Of a stretch of 64,000 nt of DNA, positions 16,816 to 26,660 are shown in pieces. The DNA comes from JBDNJM01 sp041687755 (GTDB lineage: Bacteria > Planctomycetota > UBA1135 > GCA-002686595). A model generated the notes under the pieces. The model had not been told where the DNA came from. It was given only the letters and a program-made list of their open reading frames with translations, and searched no databases. The stretch lies in NCBI GenBank assembly GCA_041687755.1, contig JBDNJM010000019.1, forward strand, positions 29,174 to 93,173, in the 5' to 3' direction. The position numbers and the translations under genes are program-made. Numbering within the stretch: the first letter of the stretch is position 1; the number at the start of each line of letters is the position of its first letter.

Positions 16816-18546
16816 TCAGCTGCCCAGCGGCAAGGGGGACGTCACGGCCGGCAGCGTCACCTGCTCGCCTGGCTCCGGGAGCTCCACGATCTCGGTCGAG
16901 GCTCCGGTCCAGGTCACGAACGTCGGCGCAGGACCGTCGCCAATCAGCTCCAACAGCAGTCGCGTGGTGGCGTCGCCCGAGGCGTTGAGGGCGGTCAGCC
17001 GCAGGGGCCCGGCCGTCCAGACGCGGCCGGGGGCGACCGGGTCGGACACGCTGCGGAAGACCTGCTCGAGCGGCGCGGCGAGAAACGGCAGGCCAAGGGA
17101 GGTCAGCTCGAAGCTGCGTTCGTCGAGGCGCTTCAGCTGGAGCGGGCGGCCGCCCATTTGGAGCGGCCACAGGCGCAGGTCGCTGCGGCCGAGGTCGATG
17201 CGGGCCTGGGCGCCGGTGGACAGGGCGGCCAGGGGGTTGGGCGTCTGCAGCAGGATCAGCTCGCTCGCGCCGGTCGCGTCGGCGGCGGCGGCAGCGCTTG
17301 CGATCTGGGTGCGGGCGTCGCGGGCGAGCCAGATCAGGCCGGCCTGACGCGCGAGGGTCGAGATGACCGGGAGGACAAGCGCGCTGAGCAGCAGCAGGTG
17401 CGCGGCGCGGCGCGGCAGGTGTCCGACAATCAGGGCGAGCGCGATCGCCGCGGGGAGGGCGGACTCGAACAGGAGGCGGTCGGAGGGCGGCGCGGCGGCC
17501 TGGGGCAGCAGCGGGAGCGCGAACCAGGCCAGCAGCAGGAGGCCGAGCGCGCGGCGCCCGCGGAGCGCTCGAGCCAGCGGGCGGGCCAGCGCCAGGAGCA
17601 GGAGTGCGCCGAGGGCGCAACCGATCGGGACAGCCGCTGGGAACGCGAAGCCGAGGTCCAGGGCGAAGGGGCTGGCGGCGGCGAGCGGGCCGGCGAGGGC
17701 GAGGAACGGGGCCCGGGCCGCGACGAGGTTGGGGTGCTCCCAGGGGGCCGGGTAGAAGCGCGAGTCGGCTCCGTAGCCGCCGAGCTTCCAGGCCAGGACG
17801 TAGGCGCCGGCGAGCGCGATTGCGACCAGCGCGAGGGCCCACGGCCGGCGATCGCGGACGTCCCGGGGGCCGAGCAGCAGCCGCACCGCTAGGAGCGGGA
17901 AGGTCATCACGCCCGACTCCTTGGCGAGCGTCGCCAGCAGCGCGCAGGCCAGGGCCGCCGCTATCGGCTTGGAGGTCGGGCGCCGGTCGAGGGGCCCCAG
18001 GCAGAGCAGGGCCCCGATCTGGAATAGGGCGACCAGCAGGCTGTTGCGGTTCGCGATCCAGCCGACCGGCACGACCGAGCTGCCGTCGGCGCCGAACAGC
18101 AGCAGGGCGAGCAGGGCGCTGGCGGGGCCGATGCCGAGGTGCCGGAGCAGGCGCCAGGCGAGGCCCAGCAGGAGCCCGAACAGCAGGAGGTTCTCGAGGT
18201 GCTGGGGCCAGGCGCGCGTGCCGAACAGGCTGTGGTCGAGCCAGAGGGAGAGGCTCGTCAGCGGGCGGAAGAAGCGCACCTTCCAGTCCGGAGAGGTGAA
18301 CCAGAGCAGGCCGCCGATGTCGAAGGCGCCGGGGTCCTCGGCGCTCGAGCCGAACGCGTACAGGTTCCACGGGCGCAGGCTGTCCGACTCCACCGCGCCT
18401 TCCAGCACGAGTTCGTGGACGTAGTCGTCGGCGAGGTGTCCGATGCCGAGCGACGGCGCGTGCAGGGCGACGAGGGCCAGGATCACGATCCACAGCTTGC
18501 GCCGGGTAACGCCACCGGCGGGAAGTTCGCGTCGAGGCTCGCCCAT
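16816..18546 (-). CDS. Polytopic membrane protein, GT-C glycosyltransferase-like
   Basis: A 576-residue protein with about ten to twelve transmembrane helices in the first 400 residues and a soluble, strand-rich C-terminal domain. The first external loop has HLADDYVHE, with the paired acidic residues of GT-C glycosyltransferases, and VRFFRPLTSLSLWLDHSLFG, a motif seen in TMTC and related mannosyltransferases; KESGVMTFPLLAVRLLL is another family-like block. GT-C enzymes transfer sugars from lipid-linked donors on the outer face of the membrane. ATG at 18546 precedes a basic stretch and the first TM. The gene is followed by nothing co-directional for over 350 bp. Specific donor and acceptor unknown. 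Confidence 0.65.
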   Translation of the reverse strand: MGEPRRELPAGGVTRRKLWIVILALVALHAPSLGIGHLADDYVHELVLEGAVESDSLRPWNLYAFGSSAEDPGAFDIGGLLWFTSPDWKVRFFRPLTSLSLWLDHSLFGTRAWPQHLENLLLFGLLLGLAWRLLRHLGIGPASALLALLLFGADGSSVVPVGWIANRNSLLVALFQIGALLCLGPLDRRPTSKPIAAALACALLATLAKESGVMTFPLLAVRLLLGPRDVRDRRPWALALVAIALAGAYVLAWKLGGYGADSRFYPAPWEHPNLVAARAPFLALAGPLAAASPFALDLGFAFPAAVPIGCALGALLLLALARPLARALRGRRALGLLLLAWFALPLLPQAAAPPSDRLLFESALPAAIALALIVGHLPRRAAHLLLLSALVLPVISTLARQAGLIWLARDARTQIASAAAAADATGASELILLQTPNPLAALSTGAQARIDLGRSDLRLWPLQMGGRPLQLKRLDERSFELTSLGLPFLAAPLEQVFRSVSDPVAPGRVWTAGPLRLTALNASGDATTRLLLELIGDGPAPTFVTWTGASTEIVELPEPGEQVTLPAVTSPLPLGS

Positions 18547-18706
18547 GGGCAGAGCTTCGCACGCCGCGCGCGCAGGGGGTGCCCGGTCCCGGCCGCATCC
18601 CACAGGAGTCCCACAAGGACACCTGCAGGCCGCGACCGGGGGGCCGGGCCACTCCACCACAGCGGCGCGCTGACGTGGCGGAGTGTTCGAATGGGCCTGC
18701 GGGCTG

Positions 18707-20554
18707 CTACAGCGCCGAGGTCCAGAGCATCGTGACCCAGTCGGGCATCGCGTAGGGGTTCGTCAGGCGCGAGAGCTCGCCGACCAACAGGGTCGGTCCG
18801 TCCTCGAGCAGCAGGCCGCAGGCCTCGAGCGAGGCGACTCGCGCGGCGATCGGGGCCGCGTCGTCGTCGAGCACGTCGAGCAGGCCGTCGAGCGCGACCA
18901 GCGATCCGTGGAAGCCAAGGCTCGTCGCCGCCACGATGCGCAGCTCCGGCTGGCCGAAGTCGCGCAGGGCGGCGACCAGGAACGTGGCGTCGTCGGGACT
19001 ACCGATTTGGCCGAGGCCCTGGCAGATGGCGGCGCGCACGCGGGGCGAGCGCTCGTCGGCGTAGGCGCTGCGCAGCGCCTCGCGGGCCCGGCTTCCGCCA
19101 ATCATCCCCAGGGCAACGGCGGTCATCTCGCGCTCGATCTCGGAGCCGGAAGTGTGCAGGTGCTCGACGAGCAGCGGGACGGAGCCGGAGTCGCGCGCCA
19201 TGCCCATCGCGAGGACCGCGGCGGCGCGCTGCTCAGAACCGCTCGAGCGCTTCAGGCCGAGGCGCAGGCGCGCGAGGGCGGACGAGTTGCCGTGCTGGCG
19301 CGCGGAGATGCCGTCGGCGAGAAACGACCACGGGCGCAGGCCGCTGCCGCCGTAGCGCGCCGTCCGCTCGAGGACCTCGGCCGCGGCGTCGCCGCCCTGC
19401 CGCGCGATGGCGATCAACAGGTAGGCCTTGGAGAGTTGCTCCTTCTCCTTCCCGAACCGCTCGATCAGGGGCTCGACGACGAGTGACGCGGGCACGTCGC
19501 CCAGCGACAGGGCGGCGGAGCGGCGCAGGTCGAGCTGCGGGGCGTCCAGGGCGCGGACGAGGGCGATCAGCCCGTCCTCACCGTCGTTGTGGCGCAGTCC
19601 CTCGGCGGAGCGGCAGCGGATCTCGAGGCGCGTGCCCTTGTTGTCGAGGGCGCGCAGGGCGCGCTCGTCGAGGAGGCTGACCTCGTTGAGGGACTGGTAG
19701 TAGCACAGGCCCAGGTCGATGGACTCGTCGTCGCCCAGCTCGGAGCCGAGGTGCGCGACCGCGGCGTCGACTTCCAGACCAAGTCCGTGGCGGCGGCCCA
19801 GCGCGAGGCCGACCAGCGCGAAGAACGAGGCGCGGTTGGTGATGGTGCCGTGGTCGCGGGCCTGCAGAGTCGCGTGGCGCGCCACCGCGAACAGCGGCGC
19901 GACGGTTTCGCGGCGGCCGGAGAGTCCCATGCCCAACAGGGCGGCGTGACGCACCGAGCGCGAGGGATCGTCGAGTCGCTCCAGCAGGGGATCGAGCACG
20001 TCGTCGCTGCCGATGCGGCCCCAGAGAATGCAGGCCGCGCCGCGAACCATCGCGGCGTCGTCCTGGAGCGCCGCGGCTGTCAGCTGCCTAGCGCGCAGCA
20101 GGCGCTGGACGGAGGCGCCGCTGACGGTGCCCTCCTCCCCGGTGAAGTCGAGCCCGCCGAGCGAGTGGCGCACCAGGTAATCGAACTTGTGGAACTCCCA
20201 CCAGACCCGCCAGTTGGGGAAGGTGTCCCCCGCAACGCCGGAGCCCGTCGAGACCGGGCCGGGGGCCGACGGCGGCGCGCTGCCGCCCGTGGTCGGGCCT
20301 TGGGGGCGCGGTCCGTTGCCGGGCGTCGCGCCGCCGGTGGACGGTCCGCCCGTCACCGGCCCCGTGGGTGCGCCAGAGCCCGGGCCACTCGTCGGCACGG
20401 TATCGCCGGGGCCCAAGTACGGGTCGCTCCTGGGTGAGGAGAGCGGGATCGTCGGTCCAACCCCGCTGGAGCACTGGGCCGCGGCGGGTGCCGCGATCAG
20501 AAGAGCCACGGCGATGCTGACGAGCGGACGGAGGGGGGACGTGGCTGTGCGCAT
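18707..20554 (-). CDS. Secreted HEAT-repeat protein
   Basis: A 615-residue exported protein. The signal peptide is PLVSIAVALLIAAPAAAQ, followed by a roughly 80-residue linker rich in Gly, Pro, Thr and Ser (many TGGPSTGG-like units) and then a long array of HEAT/PBS-type helical repeats, such as SVRHAALLGMGLSGRRETVAPLF, DLRRSAALSLGDVPASLVVEPLIE and RVRAAICQGLGQIGSPDDATFL. Such superhelical scaffolds bind proteins; enzymatic motifs are absent. ATG at 20554 gives a standard signal peptide; the upstream frame is non-coding in style. Similar secreted HEAT proteins are common in Planctomycetota. Partner unknown. Confidence 0.8.
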   Translation of the reverse strand: MRTATSPLRPLVSIAVALLIAAPAAAQCSSGVGPTIPLSSPRSDPYLGPGDTVPTSGPGSGAPTGPVTGGPSTGGATPGNGPRPQGPTTGGSAPPSAPGPVSTGSGVAGDTFPNWRVWWEFHKFDYLVRHSLGGLDFTGEEGTVSGASVQRLLRARQLTAAALQDDAAMVRGAACILWGRIGSDDVLDPLLERLDDPSRSVRHAALLGMGLSGRRETVAPLFAVARHATLQARDHGTITNRASFFALVGLALGRRHGLGLEVDAAVAHLGSELGDDESIDLGLCYYQSLNEVSLLDERALRALDNKGTRLEIRCRSAEGLRHNDGEDGLIALVRALDAPQLDLRRSAALSLGDVPASLVVEPLIERFGKEKEQLSKAYLLIAIARQGGDAAAEVLERTARYGGSGLRPWSFLADGISARQHGNSSALARLRLGLKRSSGSEQRAAAVLAMGMARDSGSVPLLVEHLHTSGSEIEREMTAVALGMIGGSRAREALRSAYADERSPRVRAAICQGLGQIGSPDDATFLVAALRDFGQPELRIVAATSLGFHGSLVALDGLLDVLDDDAAPIAARVASLEACGLLLEDGPTLLVGELSRLTNPYAMPDWVTMLWTSAL

Positions 20555-20743
20555 GATGCGGATCCTTTTGCAACACCCGTGCCAAGACGCGGTGGAGCGC
20601 TCCTTGGGGCCCCCGGCAGCCTGAGCCCTGGGGCCCTGTTGCCGAATCGGAACACCAGCTCTCACGCGCGTCGGTTCGGCCCTGGGAGGGCGGCTCAGGA
20701 TCTCTCTGAAGGCCTAGTAGCCGTCCCGCGTACGCTCTCCCGC

Positions 20744-21310
20744 GTGAATCCTGTCGTCTTCGTCGTCCTCGGGCTGCTGCTCCTGCCGCTGCTCTACGTC
20801 GCCCTGATCTACAACTTGTTGGTCAAGGCCCGCGCCCACGTGGCCGCGTCCTGGTCCGGAGTGGACCTCGAACTGAGCCGCCGCCACGACCTGATCCCGA
20901 ACCTGGTCTCGACCGCCAAGGGCCTGATGGCCCACGAGCGCGAGTTGTTCGAGGAGGTCACCGCCCTGCGCGAGCAGGCGCAAGGGCTGCGCCCCGGATC
21001 CGCCAGCGCGGAGCAGCGCGAGACGGAGCGCGCCCTGGGGTCGGCCCTCGGGCGCATCCACATCCGCGCCGAGGACTATCCGGAGCTCAAGTCCGACCGC
21101 GCGATGCGCGACCTGATGGCCGAGCTGGCCCACACGGAAGACCGCATCGCCGCAGCCCTGCGCTACTACAACGGGAACGTGCGCGACCTCAACGTTCGCT
21201 GCGAGACGATCCCCAGCAACGCGCTCGCCGCGATGTTCGGGTTCGAGTCCGCCGAGTACTTCCAGCTCGACGACGACACCCCGCGACGCCGCCCGGACCT
21301 GACCTTCTAA
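20744..21310 (+). CDS. lemA: LemA family protein
   Basis: A 188-residue LemA protein: one N-terminal transmembrane helix (VVFVVLGLLLLPLLYVALIYN) and a helical cytoplasmic or periplasmic domain with the family block VKARAHVAASWSGVDLELSRRHDLIPNLV and the C-terminal YYNGNVRDLNVRCETIPSNALAAMFGF ending in the common F-F/Y-x-L/D tail (SAEYFQLDD). LemA proteins are of uncertain molecular role and often occur beside a DUF3137 membrane protein, as here, 10 bp downstream. GTG start at 20744 is chosen because the TM helix begins at once. Confidence 0.92.
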   Translation: MNPVVFVVLGLLLLPLLYVALIYNLLVKARAHVAASWSGVDLELSRRHDLIPNLVSTAKGLMAHERELFEEVTALREQAQGLRPGSASAEQRETERALGSALGRIHIRAEDYPELKSDRAMRDLMAELAHTEDRIAAALRYYNGNVRDLNVRCETIPSNALAAMFGFESAEYFQLDDDTPRRRPDLTF

Positions 21311-21320
21311 CCCCACCGCC

Positions 21321-22052
21321 ATGCCGCTCGTCATCGTCGGAGCTGTCGTCCTCATCGGGTTGATGATCTGGGTAGGCAGTGAGCTCGAGAAGAAACGGCG
21401 CGCGGCCCTCCGCGAGGTCGCCAACCGGCTCGGATACTCGTTCACCCATGAGCGCAGCTCGGTCGATCTCCCGTTCAAGCTGTTCCGCCGAGGCGGCAGC
21501 CGCTACGGCAGCAACTTTCTCGACCGCGTCGACTCCGCAGCGATCTCCGGGCTCGCCGATGTGCGCATCACCCTGTTCGAGCACCACTACACGACAACCT
21601 CCGGATCGGGCAAGCACCAGAGCACACAACACCATCGATTCAGCTGCGCGGCGGTCGAGCCGGGAATCGACCTAGGGCAAGTCGTCATTCGCCGCGAGAA
21701 CTTCGGCGACCGGGTCGCGGCCATGGCCGGCTTCGAGGACATCGACTTCGAGGACCCGGACTTCAGCAAGCGCTTCCACGTCAGCGCGAAGGACCGGCGC
21801 GACGCCTACGCGTTGCTCGAGCACGACATGATGCGCACGCTGCTCGAGAAGGCCCCCTGGACCTTCGAGACCAACGGCACGGTCCTGCTCGCTCATCGCG
21901 ACGGGCAGCTGGAGCCCGCCCGCGTGGAGCTGCTCGACCGGCTGATGCACGACGTCCTCGCCGCCCTGCCCCGGACTCTGGTCAACAACGAGCGCGAGCG
22001 GCGCGGCCTGAACCCGGTTCTGGACGCCGGGGCGGCGGCCCTGCGGGACTGA
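21321..22052 (+). CDS. DUF3137-like membrane protein, lemA partner
   Basis: A 243-residue protein with one N-terminal TM helix (LVIVGAVVLIGLMIWVGSELEKKRR) and a soluble domain with ITLFEHHYTTTSG and HRFSCAAVEPG, then VRRENFGDRVAAMAGFEDIDFEDPDFSKRFHVSAKD. The pair of a LemA gene and a protein whose core holds FEDPDFSKRFHV matches the usual lemA neighbour, annotated as DUF3137. It is co-transcribed with lemA (10-bp gap). Function unknown; such pairs are thought to act at the envelope. Confidence 0.7.
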   Translation: MPLVIVGAVVLIGLMIWVGSELEKKRRAALREVANRLGYSFTHERSSVDLPFKLFRRGGSRYGSNFLDRVDSAAISGLADVRITLFEHHYTTTSGSGKHQSTQHHRFSCAAVEPGIDLGQVVIRRENFGDRVAAMAGFEDIDFEDPDFSKRFHVSAKDRRDAYALLEHDMMRTLLEKAPWTFETNGTVLLAHRDGQLEPARVELLDRLMHDVLAALPRTLVNNERERRGLNPVLDAGAAALRD

Positions 22053-22100
22053 ATCCGCCGCAGGTTGTCCGCGGACGGGGGGTCCGGTTAGGACGAGTGG

Positions 22101-23682
22101 ATGCCCATTTCGAACCCGCTCGCCAGCCCGCTCCTCACCCGCCTGGGACTGGTGCTGTCCCTCGCCCTGCTCGCGGCCCCGCCCGCCGCTGCCCAGGGCG
22201 GGTACCGCCAGACCGAATTCGAGTCCCTCGGGCTCGAGCTGCCCGTTCCACGGGACTACGACGCGCTGCCGGTCCAACCGACCGAGGAGTACATCGTCGC
22301 CCAGTGGACGGAGAAGCCGAACCCCCGCGAGAAGGACAAGGCCCGCAATCGGACGCTGCCGAAGCTGCAGATCGTGTGGATCGAGAAGCTGCCCGTCGTC
22401 GAGAGCCCCGACGATGCACCCGTAGGGCTCGGCGGATCCGAGGGCCCGGAGGTCGAGGAGGAGATCCGCATCGACACGCTGGGGGACTACCTCGAGCACG
22501 AGCGGAACGGAGTCTGGCAGGAGGTCGGCAACGAGACGGAGAGGGGCAGGACAACTTCAAGGCCTACTCCTGCGAGCTGAATCCGGGGCCGGAGAACCGC
22601 TCCAAGGCCTACAAGGGCTGGGCCTACTCCTACCGCACCGAGGACCTGACCATCGCTCTCATCGGGATCTGCCACGTCGACGACTGGAAGGACTCGGTCA
22701 AGATCTGGGAGAAGATGGGCAGCAAGCTGGAGATCAGCGAGCCCGACGGCGCTGACATGGCGAAGTGGGAGAAGTACTACGCGCGCAACGACGAGTTCAT
22801 CGATCCGGAGTACCGCATGGAGATTCGGTCGAAGCTGGTGCGCGGCTGGGATGCGGACGACACCGAGAACTACATCTACGTCTACTCGACCAAGAACAAG
22901 CCGCTGATCAGCTTGATCAAGCGGCGAATCGAGACGATCCGCGACGAGTACGAGCGGCAGTTCCCGCCGACGGCGCAGGTTGAAGCGGTCTCGACGGTGC
23001 GCATCTGCAAGGACGCGCAGGAGTACTTCGCCTACGGCGGGCCCCGCGGTTCCGGCGGGTATTGGAACTGGACGACCGAGGAACTCGTGTTCTTCGACTA
23101 CGAGGACGACGACGGCGCAGGCTCCGGTACGGCGGACACGAAGGTCGTGCTCTACCACGAGGCGTTCCACCAGTACATCTACTACTCCGTGGGTCAGCTG
23201 GCGCCGCACACGTGGTTCAACGAGGGCTACGGCGACTACTTCTCCGGCGCCGGCTGAGCGGCAAGAAGGTCAAGAGCATCGGCCCGAACCCGTGGCGGAC
23301 CGAGGCGATCCAACAGCACATCAAGAACGGACGAGTCGCCTCACTGGCGGACCTCGTCTCGATGCCAAAGGCCCAGTACTACTCCGCGGGCCAGATCTAT
23401 TATCCGCAGGGGTGGTCGCTCGTGTGCTTCCTGCGGGAGTCCTCGAAGGCTAAGAAGCACCCGGTGTGGTCGCAGATCCTGACCAAGTACTTCAACACCC
23501 TGAAGTCGGAGAGCATCGCCAACCGCGACGAGATGCCGGAGGACCCGTTCGACCCGCGCCGCGCGTTCATCGAGGCGGACCTGCGCGAGGCGGCGCTGGA
23601 CATCGCCTTCGAGGGCGTCGACTTCGACGAGCTGGAGGAGGCCTGGGAGAACTTCACGCTCGGCCTCAAGCCGCCCCGCTGA
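22101..23682 (+). CDS. Secreted zinc metallopeptidase, DUF1570-like (two frameshifts)
   Basis: The signal peptide is LGLVLSLALLAAPPAAAQ. The protein runs in three frames: shift one lies in the GGGG run at about 22543, shift two in CC at about 23250. Repaired length is about 526 residues. The catalytic segment is YHEAFHQYIYY (HEXXH zinc ligands) followed about 20 residues later by NEGYGDYFSG, whose Glu would be the third zinc ligand, a gluzincin-type pattern as in DUF1570 proteins, which are abundant in Planctomycetota. Both catalytic parts are intact. C-terminal blocks QIYYPQGWSLVCFLRES and YFNTLKSESI fit that family. The two breaks are most easily explained as sequencing indels. Confidence 0.72.
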
Positions 23683-23790
23683 GCGCCGGATCGGCCCCCC
23701 CCCAGGCCAGGCGGGCTGCTCGCGGAACCTGCGCGGCGCTCCCCGGTTCAAGCAGTCATCACGACACGAACCCCGAGCCCGGAGGCTCCC

Positions 23791-24372
23791 ATGCTGCTTG
23801 AACTTGCAATTGCTCTGACCCTCTCCCCCGCCCCCCTTGCGCCCGCGCAGGAGGCCGTCGACCACGATCGCGTCGAACAACGCATCGAACGACTGCGCGA
23901 GCGGGCGGCGCAGCTCGAGCAGGGGACCGCTCCCGAGCGCCTGGGGGGCGAGCGCGGGGGGCCCGAGCGCCGCGCTGGCGAGGCCGGAGGGCTGCGGCGC
24001 GGACAGGGCGGTCCGCAGGCGGGGGGCCGCGGGGGGCTGGGACAGCAGCGTTTCGGCCAGCGGGGAGGCCTCGGCCAGGGCCGGCACGGGCAGGGAGCCC
24101 AAGGCCAAGGCGACGCGCGTCTGACCCCGGAGCAGCGTGAAAAGCTGCGCGGCAAGATCGCTGAGAAGCTCCGTGAGCGCGGCATCGGTGGCGGCAACGG
24201 GCGGGCCGGGGGCCGGCGCGGTCTCGGGCAGGGTCGGCTCGGGGGGGGACAGAACCAGCGCGGCGCCGGGCCGGGCCAGCGGTGGCGCGAGCGGTTGGGC
24301 CAGCGCCAGGGCCAGCGCCAGGGCCAGCGCCAGCGCGGACAGGGGCGCGGCGAAGTGCGCGGTCCCTTCTAG
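23791..24372 (+). CDS. Secreted low-complexity Gly/Gln/Arg-rich protein
   Basis: A 193-residue protein with a short signal peptide (LLELAIALTLSPAPLAPAQ) followed by a coiled-coil-like stretch (VEQRIERLRERAAQLEQ) and a tail composed almost entirely of Gly, Gln and Arg, including repeats of GQRQ and GLGQ. A small predicted helix, LTPEQREKLRGKIAEKLRERG, interrupts the tail. No family recognised. The high positive charge would suit binding to polyanions such as nucleic acids or polysaccharide; this is a guess from composition. A strong bidirectional terminator follows. Confidence 0.55.
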   Translation: MLLELAIALTLSPAPLAPAQEAVDHDRVEQRIERLRERAAQLEQGTAPERLGGERGGPERRAGEAGGLRRGQGGPQAGGRGGLGQQRFGQRGGLGQGRHGQGAQGQGDARLTPEQREKLRGKIAEKLRERGIGGGNGRAGGRRGLGQGRLGGGQNQRGAGPGQRWRERLGQRQGQRQGQRQRGQGRGEVRGPF

Positions 24373-24392
24373 GGCCGGACGCCACGGCCGGA

Positions 24393-24448
24393 AACGAGCG
24401 CTGCCCCGACCCTCTGGCCTTGGCCAGGGGATCGGGGCAGCGCTCGTT
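24393..24448. terminator. Bidirectional terminator hairpin
   Basis: A 56-nt near-perfect inverted repeat: left arm AACGAGCGCTGCCCCGA and CCTCTGGCC, loop TT, right arm GGCCAGGGG and TCGGGGCAGCGCTCGTT. It lies in the gap between convergent genes, with a second small hairpin GGCGACCG/CGGTCGCC at 24452-24474. Confidence 0.8.
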
Positions 24449-24487
24449 CCAGGCGACCGCGGAGGGCGGTCGCCCAGGCTCAGCCGA

Positions 24488-26029
24488 TCAGTCGCAGAAC
24501 GTGATCTCGAGGCCGTTCGAAAGGGCGAAGCCGCTGGAAAACGCCCCGTTTTGGATGCCGACCTGACCGAAGACGGTGAAGCCGATCAGGGCGGGGTTGC
24601 TCGGCACCGCGATAGCGACAATGCCGCTGCCGGTGATCCCGCTGAAGACGGGGGCGGTCGTCAGCTGGTTGTTGAGGTCGACCAGCAGGGTCGCTCCGCC
24701 GAACGCGAGGTTCGTCGGCGTGCTCGAGGCGATGAACAGGCCGCTCGCGATCGAGTTGAAGCCGGTGAAGGCCGCGTTCCAGACCTGGCCGATCTTGCCG
24801 TCGACGGTCGAGTCGAGGGTGCCGATGTTGCCCGGCTGGTTCAGGCCGTACTGGACGTTGTTGCAGAGGCTCGGGCCGCCGCCGGCGTCGAGGCAAGGGC
24901 GGTTGCCGGCGTAGTTGATCATCGCGGGGATGGTCTGGGTCGGGCTGAACTTGTTCGCGCCCGTCAGGAACGGGTTCATCGTGAAGTCGTTCGCGGTGCC
25001 CGCAGCGCTGCAGGAGCAGTGATCAGCGTTCCAGTTGTGGCCGAGCTCGTGGGCCGACAGGTCGGTCGTCGTGGCAAAGTTTCCACAGCAGTCCGACTCG
25101 ACCAGTCCGTAGCCCGCGCCGCCGTTGCAGATCACGCCGAGGAACGCGATGCCGATCACGCCGCCGTTGATGTTTTTGCCGGTGAACAGGTGCGCGACGT
25201 CGCGCTGGACGCTCTGCTGCTGGCTGTTCCAGTGGTTCTGGAACTGGGTCAGGAAGCCGCCCGGGTCGCTCGTGGTGTACGGGTCGTTCGACGTACTCCG
25301 CACGATGATCGTCGTGATCTCGTGCGTCAGGCCGATCTCATTTTCGTACTGAATGTTGATCGCGTTGATCACCACGTTGATGCGGTTCTCGGTCGCGGCG
25401 ACGCTGCCGTAGTCCTGGAAGTACTGGAAGTCGGTGTCGACGCCGAGCTCGGCGACGAGCAGCGCACCGCCCTGGGCGGTGTCGCCCATGGACTTGGAGG
25501 TGCCGCCAAAGGACTGGTACTGGCGCTCGGTGTCGGTCATGCCGCACCGCTTGCCGGTGTCAGCAACGTCAGCGTCGGAGTAGACCGCGTACTGGGACGC
25601 GTCGGCGCCGGGCACGAGCTTCAGCAGAGGCTCGATGAACATCTGGCTGCCGTCGGGCATGACCATTAGGACGTGCATGCCGTCCTCGAGCCAGCCGGCG
25701 GCGATCTCGACGCCGGGCATGCTCGGAATCTCACCGCGGTAGGTGACCAGCTCGCTCGCCGGGGCGATCTCGTAGGTGTCAACGTCCGTCTGGACCTTGA
25801 TCTCGTACTTGTCCGAGCGCACCGAATGCGGCTCGAGCATCAGGTTGCGGATGGCGCCTTCGATCTCGATGGTCGCCATGGCCGACTGGCCAGGGGCGCC
25901 GGCGATGGCCATTTGGGTGACGCTGACGTCGGTCAGCCCCATGGTCTGAGCGACGAGGTCGGCGCTCTGGGCGGTGGCGACGCCAGTGAGGGCGGCGAGG
26001 GCCAGGCCGGTGAAGATGGGCTGATTCAT
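24488..26029 (-). CDS. Secreted metzincin zinc protease, reprolysin/M12B-like
   Basis: A 513-residue exported protease. Signal peptide about residues 1-21 (ending GVATAQ), propeptide-like region to about 190, and a metzincin catalytic domain. The zinc motif is HELGHNWNADH at residues 327-337 (HExxHxxGxxH type, with Asn in place of the usual Gly) and the Met-turn is DFTMNPF. The overall sequence around EIGLTHEITTIIVRST and DVAHLFTGKNINGG matches reprolysin-like proteases. The C-terminal about 110 residues form a strand-rich domain ending ALIGFTVFGQVGIQNGAFSS and LSNGLEI, similar to the ends of two other secreted proteins in this window. Probably degrades extracellular protein. Confidence 0.85.
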   Translation of the reverse strand: MNQPIFTGLALAALTGVATAQSADLVAQTMGLTDVSVTQMAIAGAPGQSAMATIEIEGAIRNLMLEPHSVRSDKYEIKVQTDVDTYEIAPASELVTYRGEIPSMPGVEIAAGWLEDGMHVLMVMPDGSQMFIEPLLKLVPGADASQYAVYSDADVADTGKRCGMTDTERQYQSFGGTSKSMGDTAQGGALLVAELGVDTDFQYFQDYGSVAATENRINVVINAINIQYENEIGLTHEITTIIVRSTSNDPYTTSDPGGFLTQFQNHWNSQQQSVQRDVAHLFTGKNINGGVIGIAFLGVICNGGAGYGLVESDCCGNFATTTDLSAHELGHNWNADHCSCSAAGTANDFTMNPFLTGANKFSPTQTIPAMINYAGNRPCLDAGGGPSLCNNVQYGLNQPGNIGTLDSTVDGKIGQVWNAAFTGFNSIASGLFIASSTPTNLAFGGATLLVDLNNQLTTAPVFSGITGSGIVAIAVPSNPALIGFTVFGQVGIQNGAFSSGFALSNGLEITFCD

Positions 26030-26660
26030 GTGGTCTCTGAGTGTGGTGGGAGTCGGGAGCGGAGCCCGGGCTTCGGCAGGGGCCGCCCCGGTCGATCTAG
26101 TCTTTAGGCCAGCTAGTCGGGGAGGACCTCCCTGATACCTGTTGCTTCCATGAAGCGGGGGGGAGAGGGGAAAGGACGCTAGGCCGACCCATCAGGTTCC
26201 AGGGAACGGCGGTCCTGTGGGGCCCGACCTGCGATCTCTCGGGCCCCGTCGTTCTAATTGCGGGCCGCATCCGGACCCATAACTCGGTTTCTCGTGCGGG
26301 CCCGGCCCCGACCCCCGGGCCGACCCTCGGCCGGTTGGCCGCCAAGAGAGCGGCCGGAGCTGCCCTGTTGAGGGCAACCCCGGCCGATTTCGCCCGAATC
26401 CGCCCGGGCCGCCACAGCGACCGGGGCGCGCGTTACGCCATCTGGTTCTCGGGCGTCGCGTCCACCCCACTCCCGGGCGAGGGGGCGGCTGCGGGGTTGG
26501 GCTGTTGCTCGGCGAGGTGCTCAACGAAGAGCTTGAGCCCGACACCGAGAACCTCCCCGTCCGATCCCCCCGCCCGCTTCAGGACCGCACGGACACGGGC
26601 CCCGGTTTGTGCCTGGCTGGTCCGGTTCGGCCCCGCTGCCAGGCCCATCAAGCGCGGCGC
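26030..26660. other. Intergenic region, no gene seen
   Basis: About 630 bp between two co-directional minus-strand genes. Contains Pro/Gly/Arg-style pseudo-frames only. It includes the leader of the protease gene on its left. No RNA gene, repeat or terminator was recognised. Confidence 0.45.

Noticed and set aside
16634..18652. 672-codon alternative frame over the GT-C gene
   Set aside because: Arg/Pro-rich without domains; the hydrophobic frame with GT-C motifs is the real one.
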